From assembly GCF_963576615.1 (NCBI RefSeq), contig NC_088717.1, positions 1,141,001 through 1,205,000 on the forward strand: a stretch of 64,000 nt of DNA. Direction: 5' to 3'. The notes under the pieces were generated by a model. It was not told the origin of the DNA. It searched no databases and was given only the letters and a program-made list of their open reading frames with translations. Within the stretch, counting starts at the first letter, position 1; every line of letters starts with the position of its first letter. The position numbers were made by a program, and so were the translations under genes. The stretch is from Watersipora subatra. Taxonomy: Eukaryota > Bryozoa > Gymnolaemata > Cheilostomatida > Watersiporidae. Shown here piece after piece: positions 1-10,400 of this stretch.

Positions 1-830
1 TCTGAATTTCAGCTATAGCATCAACCACAACAGCGTCAAAGACTGGTAGCTGATCCTGGTTAACATAGATTGATGGTTGATCATCAACATCTTTCTCAAC
101 AGCAGCCATACGAGCCGACTTGGTAGTCTTCAATATAGAGCCATCAGAGTTAGCCAGGGACCAGCTGATGTTGCCAAAAGAGATTAATAACACTTTTCTC
201 AAATCCAAGTTTCGCTGTTGGCTGATCACTAACAAATTCTCAAACAGTCTGTGCGAACACTCTAGGACTTTTTATTTTGATTTTTTCTTAGCTGATTGTA
301 ATGTGGGCAAGGTTTTGAGCTTGTTTGACTTGATGGATGCATTGAAATCAATCTCTTGGGTGCTTAACCTCTTCTGGACAAACTCTGAAAGCTGTTTCTC
401 TCCTATCACATTTGCCATTTCAAGATCGTGCTTCACTTCAATGGAGGCTTTCGCACCGCTGGTAATATGTACTAGCTTGGTGGTTTGAAACGCAAACATG
501 TTTATTCTTGCTGTTATGAGTCTTTCATGACTTCCCTCATTTCCTCATCAGCCTTCCATGCCTTTTCACGCATCTCATAACTTGCGGCATCCGAATCACC
601 AGGCACTAGCATCTTCTTCATGTCTGTACGTACAGCTGTTCGTTCTGGGTGAGATAGAGTCTCGCATTGAAAGGCCGATGATTTCTGGTAAACCCTATGA
701 TTCTACCGTGAGACTTTGAGTCTTTTTTAACTGTTTGCTCAATAGATTGATCACAAGCGATAGAGCTGAATGGACAGTCATGTCGTGATTGATAAGTAAA
801 ATACCCCTTCTTCATAAGAGCCTCAAACAC
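1..830 (-). mobile_element. Decayed mobile-element ORF, widespread invertebrate family
   Basis: Read on the minus strand, three stretches in order resemble parts of a repetitive ORF family I know from many invertebrate genomes. Around 830-620 is a segment with CPFSSIACDQSIEQTVKKDS, like the family's 'SSIAIDQAHEQN' block. Around 500-272 is HITSGAKASIEVKHDLEMAN. Around 170-1 is SWSLANSDGSILKTTKS followed by FDAVVVDAIAEI, like the 'PDGSLRKTNKS...DGMA' block. The order is the family's usual order. The copy is broken and lies in more than one frame. The class of element is not settled; the assignment rests on remembered motifs, not a search. The left end runs off the window. Confidence 0.5.
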
Positions 831-1750
831 CTTACTACGCTATACTTTCAGATTAGTCATCTCTGCATAGTACAGCATGCCATATCTAGCGTAGTTTGTG
901 TGGTCATATGCAAAAAACCAAGGAAAGATCATACATGTAATTTATCTATAAATTTATGTCCAAATTGTATGCTATAACACGTCATGTAAACTGCAAAGAG
1001 TTAGTTTTGCTGCTCACAAAATATGCAGACAAAAATGAAAATGTTTTCTTTTTTTCCCACCAAAGTACCATCATCTTGGAGTAATCATCATGAATTTGTA
1101 AAGTTATAAATATCTAATCTCACCTCTTCTGCTGTATCACATTCTTTCTGCCTCTTCTCATGTCTTTTCTCAGCTCTTTCCATAACGAGTTTGTTACAAT
1201 ACTTTTTATAACAGGCATAATGACAACAAGTCTGAACTCTCATCAAAGTTCTCAATGCTCAGCACTTTTTGAGCAGTTTCACATTGAATGCTTTTTTCTT
1301 CTAATATTAACCATCTGTTTGAATACTGTTTGGCTGTCTCATTATGAAGTTTACTCACTCTGACTAGGGTTTCATTCACAGACTAATCAAGACAGTGAGA
1401 CAAACGGTCTTGCTGCATCCTTGGCATGGGTTAAGGAATTCTGAGAATTGACTCACTTAATCTCAAATAAAAGCATTTATTAATTTTTGAGATTATAAAA
1501 TAGTTTTCTTTGTCTGATATGTAAGGTTTTCCAACCAAAATTGGAGTTGCCCCCTCCCATTTCGAAAGTGCTCCTAGCTCAGAAATGTGCAAACGCATAG
1601 GTGTAGAAACATTATAATTGAATTCAACATAAATTTCTGACTATAAAACATCTTAGTTTGAGTAGCCCACCCTCCGAAGGAAAAGGCTGAAAGATAAGTT
1701 TATGTTCCTGCTCTACTATAGCCTGTGTTATCTCTGGCACTTCGGGCTGT
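831..1750. other. Intergenic stretch upstream of the first M15-like gene
   Basis: AT-rich DNA with no exon, RNA gene or repeat array that I can recognise. Short open frames here have no family features. A GGAGTTGCCCCCTCC motif near 1543 resembles one arm of the hairpin near 60180, the only hint of an interspersed repeat. Confidence 0.4.
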
Positions 1751-1751
1751 C

Positions 1752-1760
1752 ATATAAAAG
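1752..1760 (+). promoter_or_regulatory. TATA box of the first M15-like gene
   Basis: ATATAAAAG lies 101 bases before the start codon at 1853. This would put transcription start near 1780-1790 and leave a 5' leader of about 65-70 bases. A similar TATAAA lies 61 bases before the ATG of the duplicate gene, supporting a shared promoter type. Confidence 0.55.
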
Positions 1761-1852
1761 GCCTTTCTGAAGTTTGATCAGGTTAGATAAGCTACAGCTG
1801 GTACAGCAGGAATAACTGTTAGTTATTCAGTAGCGCGAATCGAGAATACTAA

Positions 1853-4800
1853 ATGTCATATACTCTGTTGTTGGCATTGCTAGGGCTGGCCGCTGGGCTA
1901 TCGTTGGCCTCAGGTAAGTGCTGTGAAAATCATATGTGGCCTCTCTCTTTCTTTGCTGCCAAAACGGTGAGTAATACAGTTTGCTTTTGCTAGTATATAG
2001 CTGGCATCATGCGGGCTCCAAAGATATCAGATGCTAAAATGTTATGACATTATTCTCAGATATTCAAATTCTCTGAACTTGTTTAAAAGCAACCAAAAGT
2101 ACAGGTGATATGCAGCTCTTATGAAAGTCATATCCAGATCTTATGAAAGTCATATCCAGATCTTATGAAAGTCATATCCAGATCTTATGAAAGACATATC
2201 CAGATCTTATGAAAGTCATATCCAGATCTTATGAAAGTCATATCCAGATCTTATGAAAGTCATATCCAGATCTTATGAAAGTCATATCCAGATCTTATGA
2301 AAGTCATATCCAGATCTTATGAAAGTCATATCCAGATCTTATGAAAGCCATATCCAGATCTTGCCATAGTAATATCTAGATTTGCAAAAGCAACGTTTTA
2401 CACTGAAATCTAGATTTACAATTTGCCTCTAACTTATAATACACACAATTATTTTGTCATAGCGAGCTGCCCGCTGTCTACCTACAGTTATGCTGGCACC
2501 AGATTTAGCGATGCCTATGGTCGGCAATCATCAGCAAGAGTTCACCCTGACTTTGTGAAGTACATGAATGACATGAACGGCTACGCGCAGACTTGTGGAG
2601 TCGAGGTTAGTGATTGGTTGAAGAGCTATTATAGGTGTCGCTAAAATGTGATTGGTTGAAGAGCTATAGGTGTCGCTAAAATGTACAAGTCTTAATATTT
2701 TAAACGCAATATGCAAAACAGCTGAGCTGTTGAAAATGGTAAAACAAAGTTCTTCGACAGCTATTGAAGCGGAACAGCTGTGTTTTCTGAGAAAATTTAA
2801 CTCAAAGGAGCTAAACTGGCACTCTGCCAAACTTAACAAAAATGTTGAGCCTTTGAATAGCAAGCTAGGCTATATTTAGAAAGCGGATAGCGCATGACTA
2901 GATAGAGAGCAGGTGCTATTTCACAGACGTGTATCACCTTATTCCATCTTCAATTCCTTTGTGCAACATTACCCCACTGACTGCATCATTTTATTTTGAT
3001 ACAATTTAGAGGATGTCATCATTTCTATGAGCATGCATTGCTTAGATATCCTATTTAGAAAAGAAGATACATTTTTATTATCCATTATTGCTTCTTGTCT
3101 AAAAAATCTTTCTTACCAACATATCGTTGATAATGGAGTTGTCTGACTACCAAAATGCGTATATTCACTAAAAGTCACACTACCAACTCTACTAATAACT
3201 GTTGTAGCCTCAGTAACTGCTATCTCATCTTTTTGGATAATCAGATATCCAAATAGCACTATTTTCACAAGGAACAATTTCTTCCTCATGGCAGATGAAT
3301 CCTTTAGGGAAGCCAGAGCGGAGTAATATGTATTGGTGAATAGGCCACAATTTATTCGTGCAAACATTACGACTCTCTCTTGGTCGCAGGATACGACTCG
3401 TTATATTTGCATAAAACTACCTCATAAAAACAAGTTGTGTAACCTGAGAGTAGATAACTACCCGACTTCAAAATCTAAAGCTAGATGTGTAAGAGACATA
3501 GACTAAAAGATTACCTGGATGAGAAGCAAACTGCATCTGCCAAAGTTTTCTAGCATGCAAACAAGGTTTTATTTAATTTTGTTTAGATAAAAGTGACAAG
3601 CCATTTCAGAAGAAGCCCAGTGACAGGAAATCAATGGAACGCTAAGAGAAGCTGTCACATGATCGGTCACGCTATAGACATGAACCTGCTGGGTGTAAGT
3701 TACTGTTGTCTGTTATAAATGGCGGCCATATAATCTTTGAAGGTGATACTAGCTCAATATATTAAAGTGAATTCTCAAGTTTACTGTAGGTTTACTGTAG
3801 GTTTACTATAGGTTTACTGTAGGTTTACTGCAGGTTTACTGCAGGTTTACTGCAGGTTTACTGCAAGTTTACTGCAAGTTTACTGCAGGTTTACTGCAGG
3901 TTTACTGCAAGTTTACTGCAGGTTTACTGCAAGTTTACTGCAGGTTTACTGCAGGTTTACTGCAAGTTTACTGCAGGTTTACTGCAGGTTTACTGCAGGT
4001 TTACTGCAGGTTTACTGTAGCCAGAATTTGAATACAAGTAAAAGACTCCTGTTTTTCATATTCTCTCTTTTACACTAGACTAGCGATTACCTTTGAACAT
4101 TTGAAATTTTCTTTTAAAAGGATTATCATTACAGTCATACAGTTATTTATTGTTATCTATTTTTTATTTATTTTACTGTTGAGGTATTTGGTTGTTGTTA
4201 TGAAAAACTATTGTTACAAATTGGTTTACTCTGCAATATTCTAATACCTTATAAAACTAACTATAACGTAAATCAAGCCATGAATAAATACCAGATAACA
4301 ATATAACAGCTTCAACAGAAAATAAGGGCTGTAGTTTGCATTTCATAGTTGACTGTATCAATGTTGTTTAAATGCAGTAGTAGTTGTCTAGCTACATGTA
4401 TATACATGTAGCTACAGTTGTCTTCTCTCTTTAATGAAATACTATACTATATGTATGTTGTGAGTATTTTTATCACATAAAATCTGCTACTCTTGGTAGA
4501 ACTGAACAGAGTACTGCGGTTGAAAACTAGCTACTACTTGTCTCTGTCACTCAGTTAATTGTCAGTATTTATTACTACTGTTCTAATCTGCTTTTTTATT
4601 AGACTAATGTCTAATTATCTAATTAATGTTCTAATGACAGAGTCTATTAAAAAGTAGCAAAGAATCATTATGCATGACTTGGCTGACAAAGTAACGTGAC
4701 TGTCTCCTTATCATTTCTTAGCAAAACTTTGAAAAGTGTAATACCATTTGCAGCAATAGTGCCAAATATGCTTCTTGTATAACGCTTTGAGGACAGAACA

Positions 4801-5185
4801 GAGTACAATGAGGAATCCAGTGACCCAACCTACCTGAGTATATGATAAAAAATGAGTTTTTTTATTAAAGAAAACCTTTGTTGAATCAATCAATGAGGTC
4901 TTGTAGGACAGATCTCTATTAGCTAAAACATTTACTGAATACGTTGGATACCACATGTACTTGAATTTTTAGAAAAATGGATTCTGCGACGGTTCGTGTC
5001 TAAGTAAATACAGTAGTTACAACGGACCTGACTCTAGCATCAACTGCTTCCTCAAGAAAATACGCTATGTCCACCCTCTCCTCCACTGGGGAATAGACTT
5101 CAATGATCCAGTTCACATCGATGACAGACTCTGCACAGATGCTGCTGAGTACGACAAGGTTCATGCTACATTATCTGGCTGTTAG
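1853..5185 (+). CDS. Secreted M15C-like zinc peptidase, copy A (4 exons)
   Basis: Exons 1853-1913, 2463-2605, 3587-3694 and 4973-5185 join in phase (1, 0, 0) to a 174-residue protein. Residues 1-21 form a signal peptide (hydrophobic LLLALLGLAAGLSLAS core), so the product is probably secreted. The mature part has the M15 peptidase signature: TSHFR (72-76), SCHMIGHAIDM (90-100, fitting SxHxxGxAxD) and HWGIDFNDPVHID (142-154). By family homology the zinc ligands are His92, Asp99 and His152. Asp149, three residues before the last His, sits where M15C endolysins such as Ply500 have their catalytic Asp; VanX/VanY types have Glu there. Known M15C enzymes cut L-Ala-D-Glu bonds in peptidoglycan. Eight cysteines suggest disulphide stabilisation. 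The likely role, attack on bacterial walls in defence or digestion, is inference. Confidence 0.88.
2113..2362. repeat. 22-bp minisatellite in intron 1 of M15-like copy A
   Basis: About eleven near-identical copies of GTCATATCCAGATCTTATGAAA lie head to tail, with one-base variants such as 'gacatatcc'. The array fills about half of intron 1. Confidence 0.95.
3779..4020. repeat. 11-bp minisatellite in intron 3 of M15-like copy A
   Basis: About 22 copies of GTTTACTGCAG, with TGTAG and TGCAA variants, begin about 85 bases after the exon 3 donor. The duplicate gene lacks this array, so it arose or was lost after the duplication. Confidence 0.95.
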
Positions 5186-5246
5186 CGATGGTAGATATGA
5201 AGAAACCCTTGCCGAAATTATACTATTCCGGCATTACAGTGTTTCC

Positions 5247-5252
5247 AATAAA
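5247..5252 (+). terminator. Poly(A) signal AATAAA, M15-like copy A
   Basis: AATAAA lies 62 bases after the stop codon at 5183-5185, a normal distance for a short 3' UTR. Confidence 0.5.
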
Positions 5253-5889
5253 AATGTATATGAGAAGAACCTACACTATAATAGTCTCTATTTGAGACTA
5301 TTACAGCAGGTGACATTATTTAAATTTAATGGTGAAGGCAAGTCAAGAAAATGAATTTAGTATTATAATAATCAAGCATGTTATCTTAGTATCTCATACT
5401 GTACTGTAGACTCACAGTTTGTAGTAAAAAACTCATCCAACCGCTTATATAGTCTTCACGCTAGTGTAAAAAACACAAATTCTATGACTATAGCCCAGAC
5501 TCCTGTGCAATAGTATAAAATTTGCCAATTTTTCCTTGGCACATAGTCTATAGCCCAGACTGTCATGGTCCACTCTCAACGTTATGCCATAGCATAAAGA
5601 TCACTATAGGCCTTTCCTCACACTCCTTTGTAGCAATTGGCCTACCCTAATGAGACTTATATTTTTGAAGTTGTCTTTCCTTCTTCTGCATCACTCCGCG
5701 CTAGAATCTATTTGCTGTGGGCTGTTCACTACGCCCTTCTAACCTCGCACTCGTTATCATATTATCACGTTACCCTGTATATTCTTTTGCTACACATGAC
5801 TTGTAGTAGTTTCAGTGATATGACCTATGACCTTACGATTTTGCTGTATTAGTGTAGCATTTCTCTCATCTCTATTTCTTTAGTAAAAT
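5253..5889. other. Intergenic stretch with no gene seen
   Basis: It holds two copies of TATAGCCCAGACT about 60 bases apart (near 5490 and 5550) and AT-rich filler. The open frame near 5637-5852 shows no family features, splice pattern or codon signature. Confidence 0.4.
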
Positions 5890-6180
5890 AAGAGCCTTGC
5901 CTGTCCATCTGTCCGTCTGTCCGTTTATCCAACTGTCCGAAGCCTCGCTAGGATCGTTAGAAAAAAAGTTGCACCACACAGGAGTTGAACCCAGATATTT
6001 ACCTTCCCAGTCAAGTGCTCTAACCTCTGCACTAACCCATCATCTTGCCATATTGTGGAATAATTATACATATAATTATAATTAATTATACATATAATTA
6101 TTCCACATGATGATCTCTTACGGTGTGCAGGACTGCCATCGTTCTAATTTTTGCTATAGTAAAAGACGAGTCCGGCTGTC
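5890..6180 (-). mobile_element. tRNA-derived SINE remnant
   Basis: On the minus strand GGGTTCAACTCC matches the Pol III B box, and TTAGTGCAGAGGTTAGAGCAC upstream of it resembles a tRNA D-arm with the A box. Downstream is a tail rich in GGACAGACGGACAGA. Before the tRNA-like part lie an ATAATTATT tract and a conserved block (plus strand: ATGATGATCTCTTACGG...GGACTG). The same layout recurs at about 19420, 44700 and 46480. The TATAATTA tract at 6060-6105 is itself a near-palindrome. Confidence 0.6.
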
Positions 6181-6335
6181 TGAAGACATGCTTAGAGGTT
6201 GAGAAATCATGGAAATGAAATCACAAAAACGCACAAAAATCGAACTGGAATATTTGGCTTAGTGGCTAGGTACACTAACAACTGCACCCTTCAACCACCT
6301 TGCTGCATTGAGGAATAATTGTACACATCATAAAT
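6181..6335 (-). mobile_element. Second, more decayed SINE copy
   Basis: Beginning right after the previous element, the order GAACTGG...CACTAAC...GAGGAATAATTGTACA mirrors that element's B box, A box and AATAATT tract, but with heavy divergence. It is a tandem or nested remnant. Confidence 0.4.
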
Positions 6336-6367
6336 CTATAAATTTATATAATTCTCATCTTCATATT

Positions 6368-6728
6368 TCATCTATAAATCTATATAAATCTCATCTATAA
6401 ATCTCATCTATAAATCTCATCTATAAATCTCATCCATAAATCTCATCTATAAATATCATCTATAAATCTCATCTATAAATCTCATCTATAAATATCATCT
6501 ATAAATCTCATCTATAAATCTCATCTATAAATCTCATCTATAAATCTCATCCATAAATCTCATCTATAAATCTCATCTATAAATCTCATCTATAAATCTC
6601 ATCTATAAATCTCATCCATAAATCTCATCTATAAATCTCATCTATAAATCTCATCTATAAATCTCATCTATAAATCTCATCTATAAATCTCATCTATAAA
6701 TCTATATAAACTTCACCTATAAATCTCA
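6368..6728. repeat. 13-bp minisatellite CTCATCTATAAAT
   Basis: Roughly 26 copies, a few with 'catccat' or 'aatatcat' variants, lie between the two M15-like genes. Confidence 0.95.
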
Positions 6729-7352
6729 CGTGAGATACTAAAGAGTTTTTGAAATCCATATATTCATCATATTAACTTGTGAGAGCTTGTGACTCGTTGA
6801 TCCGCCATCTTCTTCTTGTTAGAATGGAGACACATTTCCAGAAGGAAGTCAGTTTCCACTTCATTGTCTTCCTTTCATTTCATTCTTTGAGCTGTAATAC
6901 AACATTGATACATTCCTACAGCTACTGTGTATGAAAAAGAAACGATAAAAGGAAGTGACATTTGATCCGCTGTCGCCATTCTAGGCAAATACTATTCTTT
7001 ACAAATGAGAGCATTATTATATATCAAAGATAGTAAATGGTCTCTTGACTTGATATATTTGGATCTCCTATATATAATTATCTATAAATACGCTATAAAT
7101 ACTATTATTTGATTCGATGTTCTTATATCAAAAACTATTGATCAAAAATCACAGAATACTTGAGTGTATAAGATCAATGATTATGTAGTATTATGTTATT
7201 CATTGATCGTAAATCAACAAATGATTACACAATGGCCACTCTTTTTTTTTTCAAATACAATCAATAGGCGTCTTCAAAACATTATAAACTTCAAAGCGTA
7301 ATCAGAGAAAGAAGCTTTGAGTTAAAAGCAAGAGGCTAGTCTCCTGGTGCCT

Positions 7353-7358
7353 TATAAA
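7353..7358 (+). promoter_or_regulatory. TATA box of the second M15-like gene
   Basis: TATAAA lies 61 bases before the start codon at 7414, matching the TATA promoter of copy A. The leader just before the ATG contains AGACTGAAG, shared with the leader of the proposed exon 1 at 18887. Confidence 0.5.
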
Positions 7359-7413
7359 CAGATGACAGACAAGAGGAGTCAGTTTTGAAGAGTCAGAAGA
7401 TAGAGACTGAAGG

Positions 7414-10400
7414 ATGCTCAGAAAATTGATCCTAGTAGCTCTGCTCCAGTTAGCAGGAGGTAAGTGATGAACAGATAGCTGGAGGTAAGTGGTTAACAGT
7501 TAGCAAGTGATAGGTGATGAACATTTAGCAGGAGGTAGGTGGTGAACATTTAGCAGGAGGTAAAGGGTGAACATTTAGCTGGAGGTAGGTGGTGAACATT
7601 TAGCAAAAGGTAGGTGGTGAAAATTTAGCAGGAGGTAGGTGGTGAACATTTAGCAGAAGGTAGGTGGCAAACATTTAGCTGGAGGTAGGTGGTGAACAGA
7701 TAGCTGGAGTTAGGCGGTGAACATTTAGCTAGAGGTAGGCGGTGAACATTTAGCAGGAGGTAGGTAGTGAACAGATAGCTGGAGGTAAGCGGTGAACATT
7801 TAGCAGGAGGTAGGTGGTGAACATTTAGCAGGAGGTAGGTGGTGAACATTTAGCAGGAGGTAAGTGGTAAACATTTAGCAGGAGGTAAAGGGTGAACATT
7901 TAGCAGGAGGTAGGCGGTGAACATTTAGCAGGAGGTAGGTAGTGAACAGATAGCTGGAGGTAAGCGGTGAACATTTAGCAGGAGGTAGGTGGTGAACATT
8001 TAGCAGGAGGTAGGTGGTGAACATTTAGCAGGAGGTAAGTGGTAAACATTTAGCAGGAGGTAAGTGGTAAAAATTTAGCAGGAGGTAGGTGGTGAACATT
8101 TAGCAGGAGGTAGGTGGTGAATATTTAGCCGGAGGTAGGTGGTGAACCTTTAGCAGGAGGTAAGTGGTAAACATTTAGCAGGAGGCAGGTGGTGAACCTT
8201 TAGCAGGAGGTAGGTGGTGAACATTTAGCTAGAGGTAGGCGGTGAACATTTAGCAGGAGGTAGGTAGTGAACAGATAGCTGGAGGTAAGCGGTGAACATT
8301 TAGCAGGAGGTAGGTGGCAAACATTTAGCTGGAGGTAGGTGGTGAACAGATAGCTGGAGTTAGGCGGTGAACATTTAGCTAGAGGTAGGCGGTGAACATT
8401 TAGCAGGAGGTAGGTAGTGAACAGATAGCTGGAGGTAAGCGGTGAACATTTAGCAGGAGGTAGGTGGTGAACATTTAGCAGGAGGTAGGTGGTGAACATT
8501 TAGCAGGAGGTAAGTGGTAAACATTTAGCAGGAGGTAAAGGGTGAACATTTAGCTGGAGGTAGGTGGTGAACATTTAGCAAAAGGTAGGTGGTGAAAATT
8601 TAGCAGGAGGTAGGTGGTGAACATTTAGCAGGAGGTAGGTGGCAAACATTTAGCTGGAGGTAGGTGGTGAACAGATAGCTGGAGGTAGGTGGTGAACATT
8701 TAGCAGGAGGTAGGTGGTGAATATTTAGCAGGAGGTAAGGGGCGAACATTTAGCAGGAGGTAGGTGGTGAACATTTAGCTGGAGGTAAGTGGTGAACATT
8801 TAGCTGGAGGTAGGTGGTGAACAGATAGCTGGAGGTGGGCGGTGAATATTTAGCAGGAGGTAAGGGGCGAACATTTAGCTGGAGGTAGGTGGTGAACAGA
8901 TAGCTGGAGGTAGGTGGTGAACAGATAGCTGGAGGTAGGTGGTGAACAGATAGCTGGAGGTAGGTGGTGAACAGATAGCTGGAGGTAGGTGGTGAACATT
9001 TAGCTGGAGGTAGGTGGTGAACATTTAGCAGGAGGTAGGTGGTGAACAGATAGCTGGAGGTAGGTGGTGAACAGATAGCTGGAGGTAGGCGGTGAACATT
9101 TAGCTGGAGGTAGGTGGTGAACATTTAGCAGGAGGTAAGTGGTGAACATTTAGCTGGAGGTAGGTGGTGAACAGATAGCTGGAGGTGGGCGGTGAATATT
9201 TAGCAGGAGGTAAGGGGCGAACATTTAGCTGGAGGTAGGTGGTGAACAGATAGCTGGAGGTAGGTGGTGAACAGATAGCTGGAGGTAGGTGGTGAACAGA
9301 TAGCTGGAGGTAGGTGGTGAACAGATAGCTGGAGGTAGGTGGTGAACATTTAGCTGGAGGTAGGTGGTGAACATTTAGCAGGAGGTAGGTGGTGAACAGA
9401 TAGCTGGAGGTAGGTGGTGAACAGATAGCTGGAGGTAGGCGGTGAACATTTAGCTGGAGGTAGGTGGTGAACAGATAGCTGGAGGTAGGTGGTGAACAGA
9501 TAGCTGGAGGTAGGCGGTGAACATTTAGCTGGAGGTAGGTGGTGAACATTTAGCAGGAGGTAGGTGGTGAACAGATAGCTGGAGGTAGGTGGTGAACAGA
9601 TAGCTGGAGGTAGGCGGTGAACAGATAGCTGGAGGTAGGTGGTGAACATTTAGCTGGAGGTAGGTGGTGAACAGATAGCTGGAGGTAGGTGGTGAACATT
9701 TAGCAGGAGGTAGGTGGTGAACATTTAGCTGGAGGTAGGTGGTGAACATTTAGCTGGAGGTAGGTGGTGAACATTTAGCTGGAGGTAGGTGGTGAACAGA
9801 TAGCTGGAGGTAGGTGGTGAACATTTAGCAGGAGGTAGGTGGTGAACATTTAGCTGGAGGTAGGTGGTGAACATTTAGCTGGAGGTAGGTGGTGAACATT
9901 TAGCTGGAGGTAGGTGGTGAACAGATAGCTGGAGGTAGGTGGTGAACATTTAGCAGGAGGTAGGTGGTGAACATTTAGCTGGAGGTAGGTTATGAACAAA
10001 ATCAACCGATACTAGCTGATACAACAGTTGGCCTTAGTGATTGTTGTGCAAAGTGTGAGGAGCAGTTGATAAAATTTAATTTTTCTATTGAAATCTTTCA
10101 CTGCCTTATGCTCATAAAAATAATAGACAATAATGAATGCCTTACTGTAGATTTCACAGTATTCGGTTACTAATTATACATAACCTTTATCCAAAAATCT
10201 TTTTTATGCAGCGAGCTGCCCGCTGTCTACCTACAGTTATGCTGGCACCAGATTTAGTGATGCCTATGGTCGGCAATCATCAGCAAGAGTTCACCCTGAC
10301 TTTGTGAAGTACATGAATGACATGAACAGCCACGCCCAGACTTGTGGAGTCGAGGTTAGTGATTGGTTGAAGAGCTGTAGCCTGAGAAATTAAAAGGTAG

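Noticed and set aside
7625-9749. Minus-strand frames of repeated MFTTYLQLNVHHLPPAKCSP
   Set aside because: Translation of the 25-bp donor-derived array on the wrong strand.
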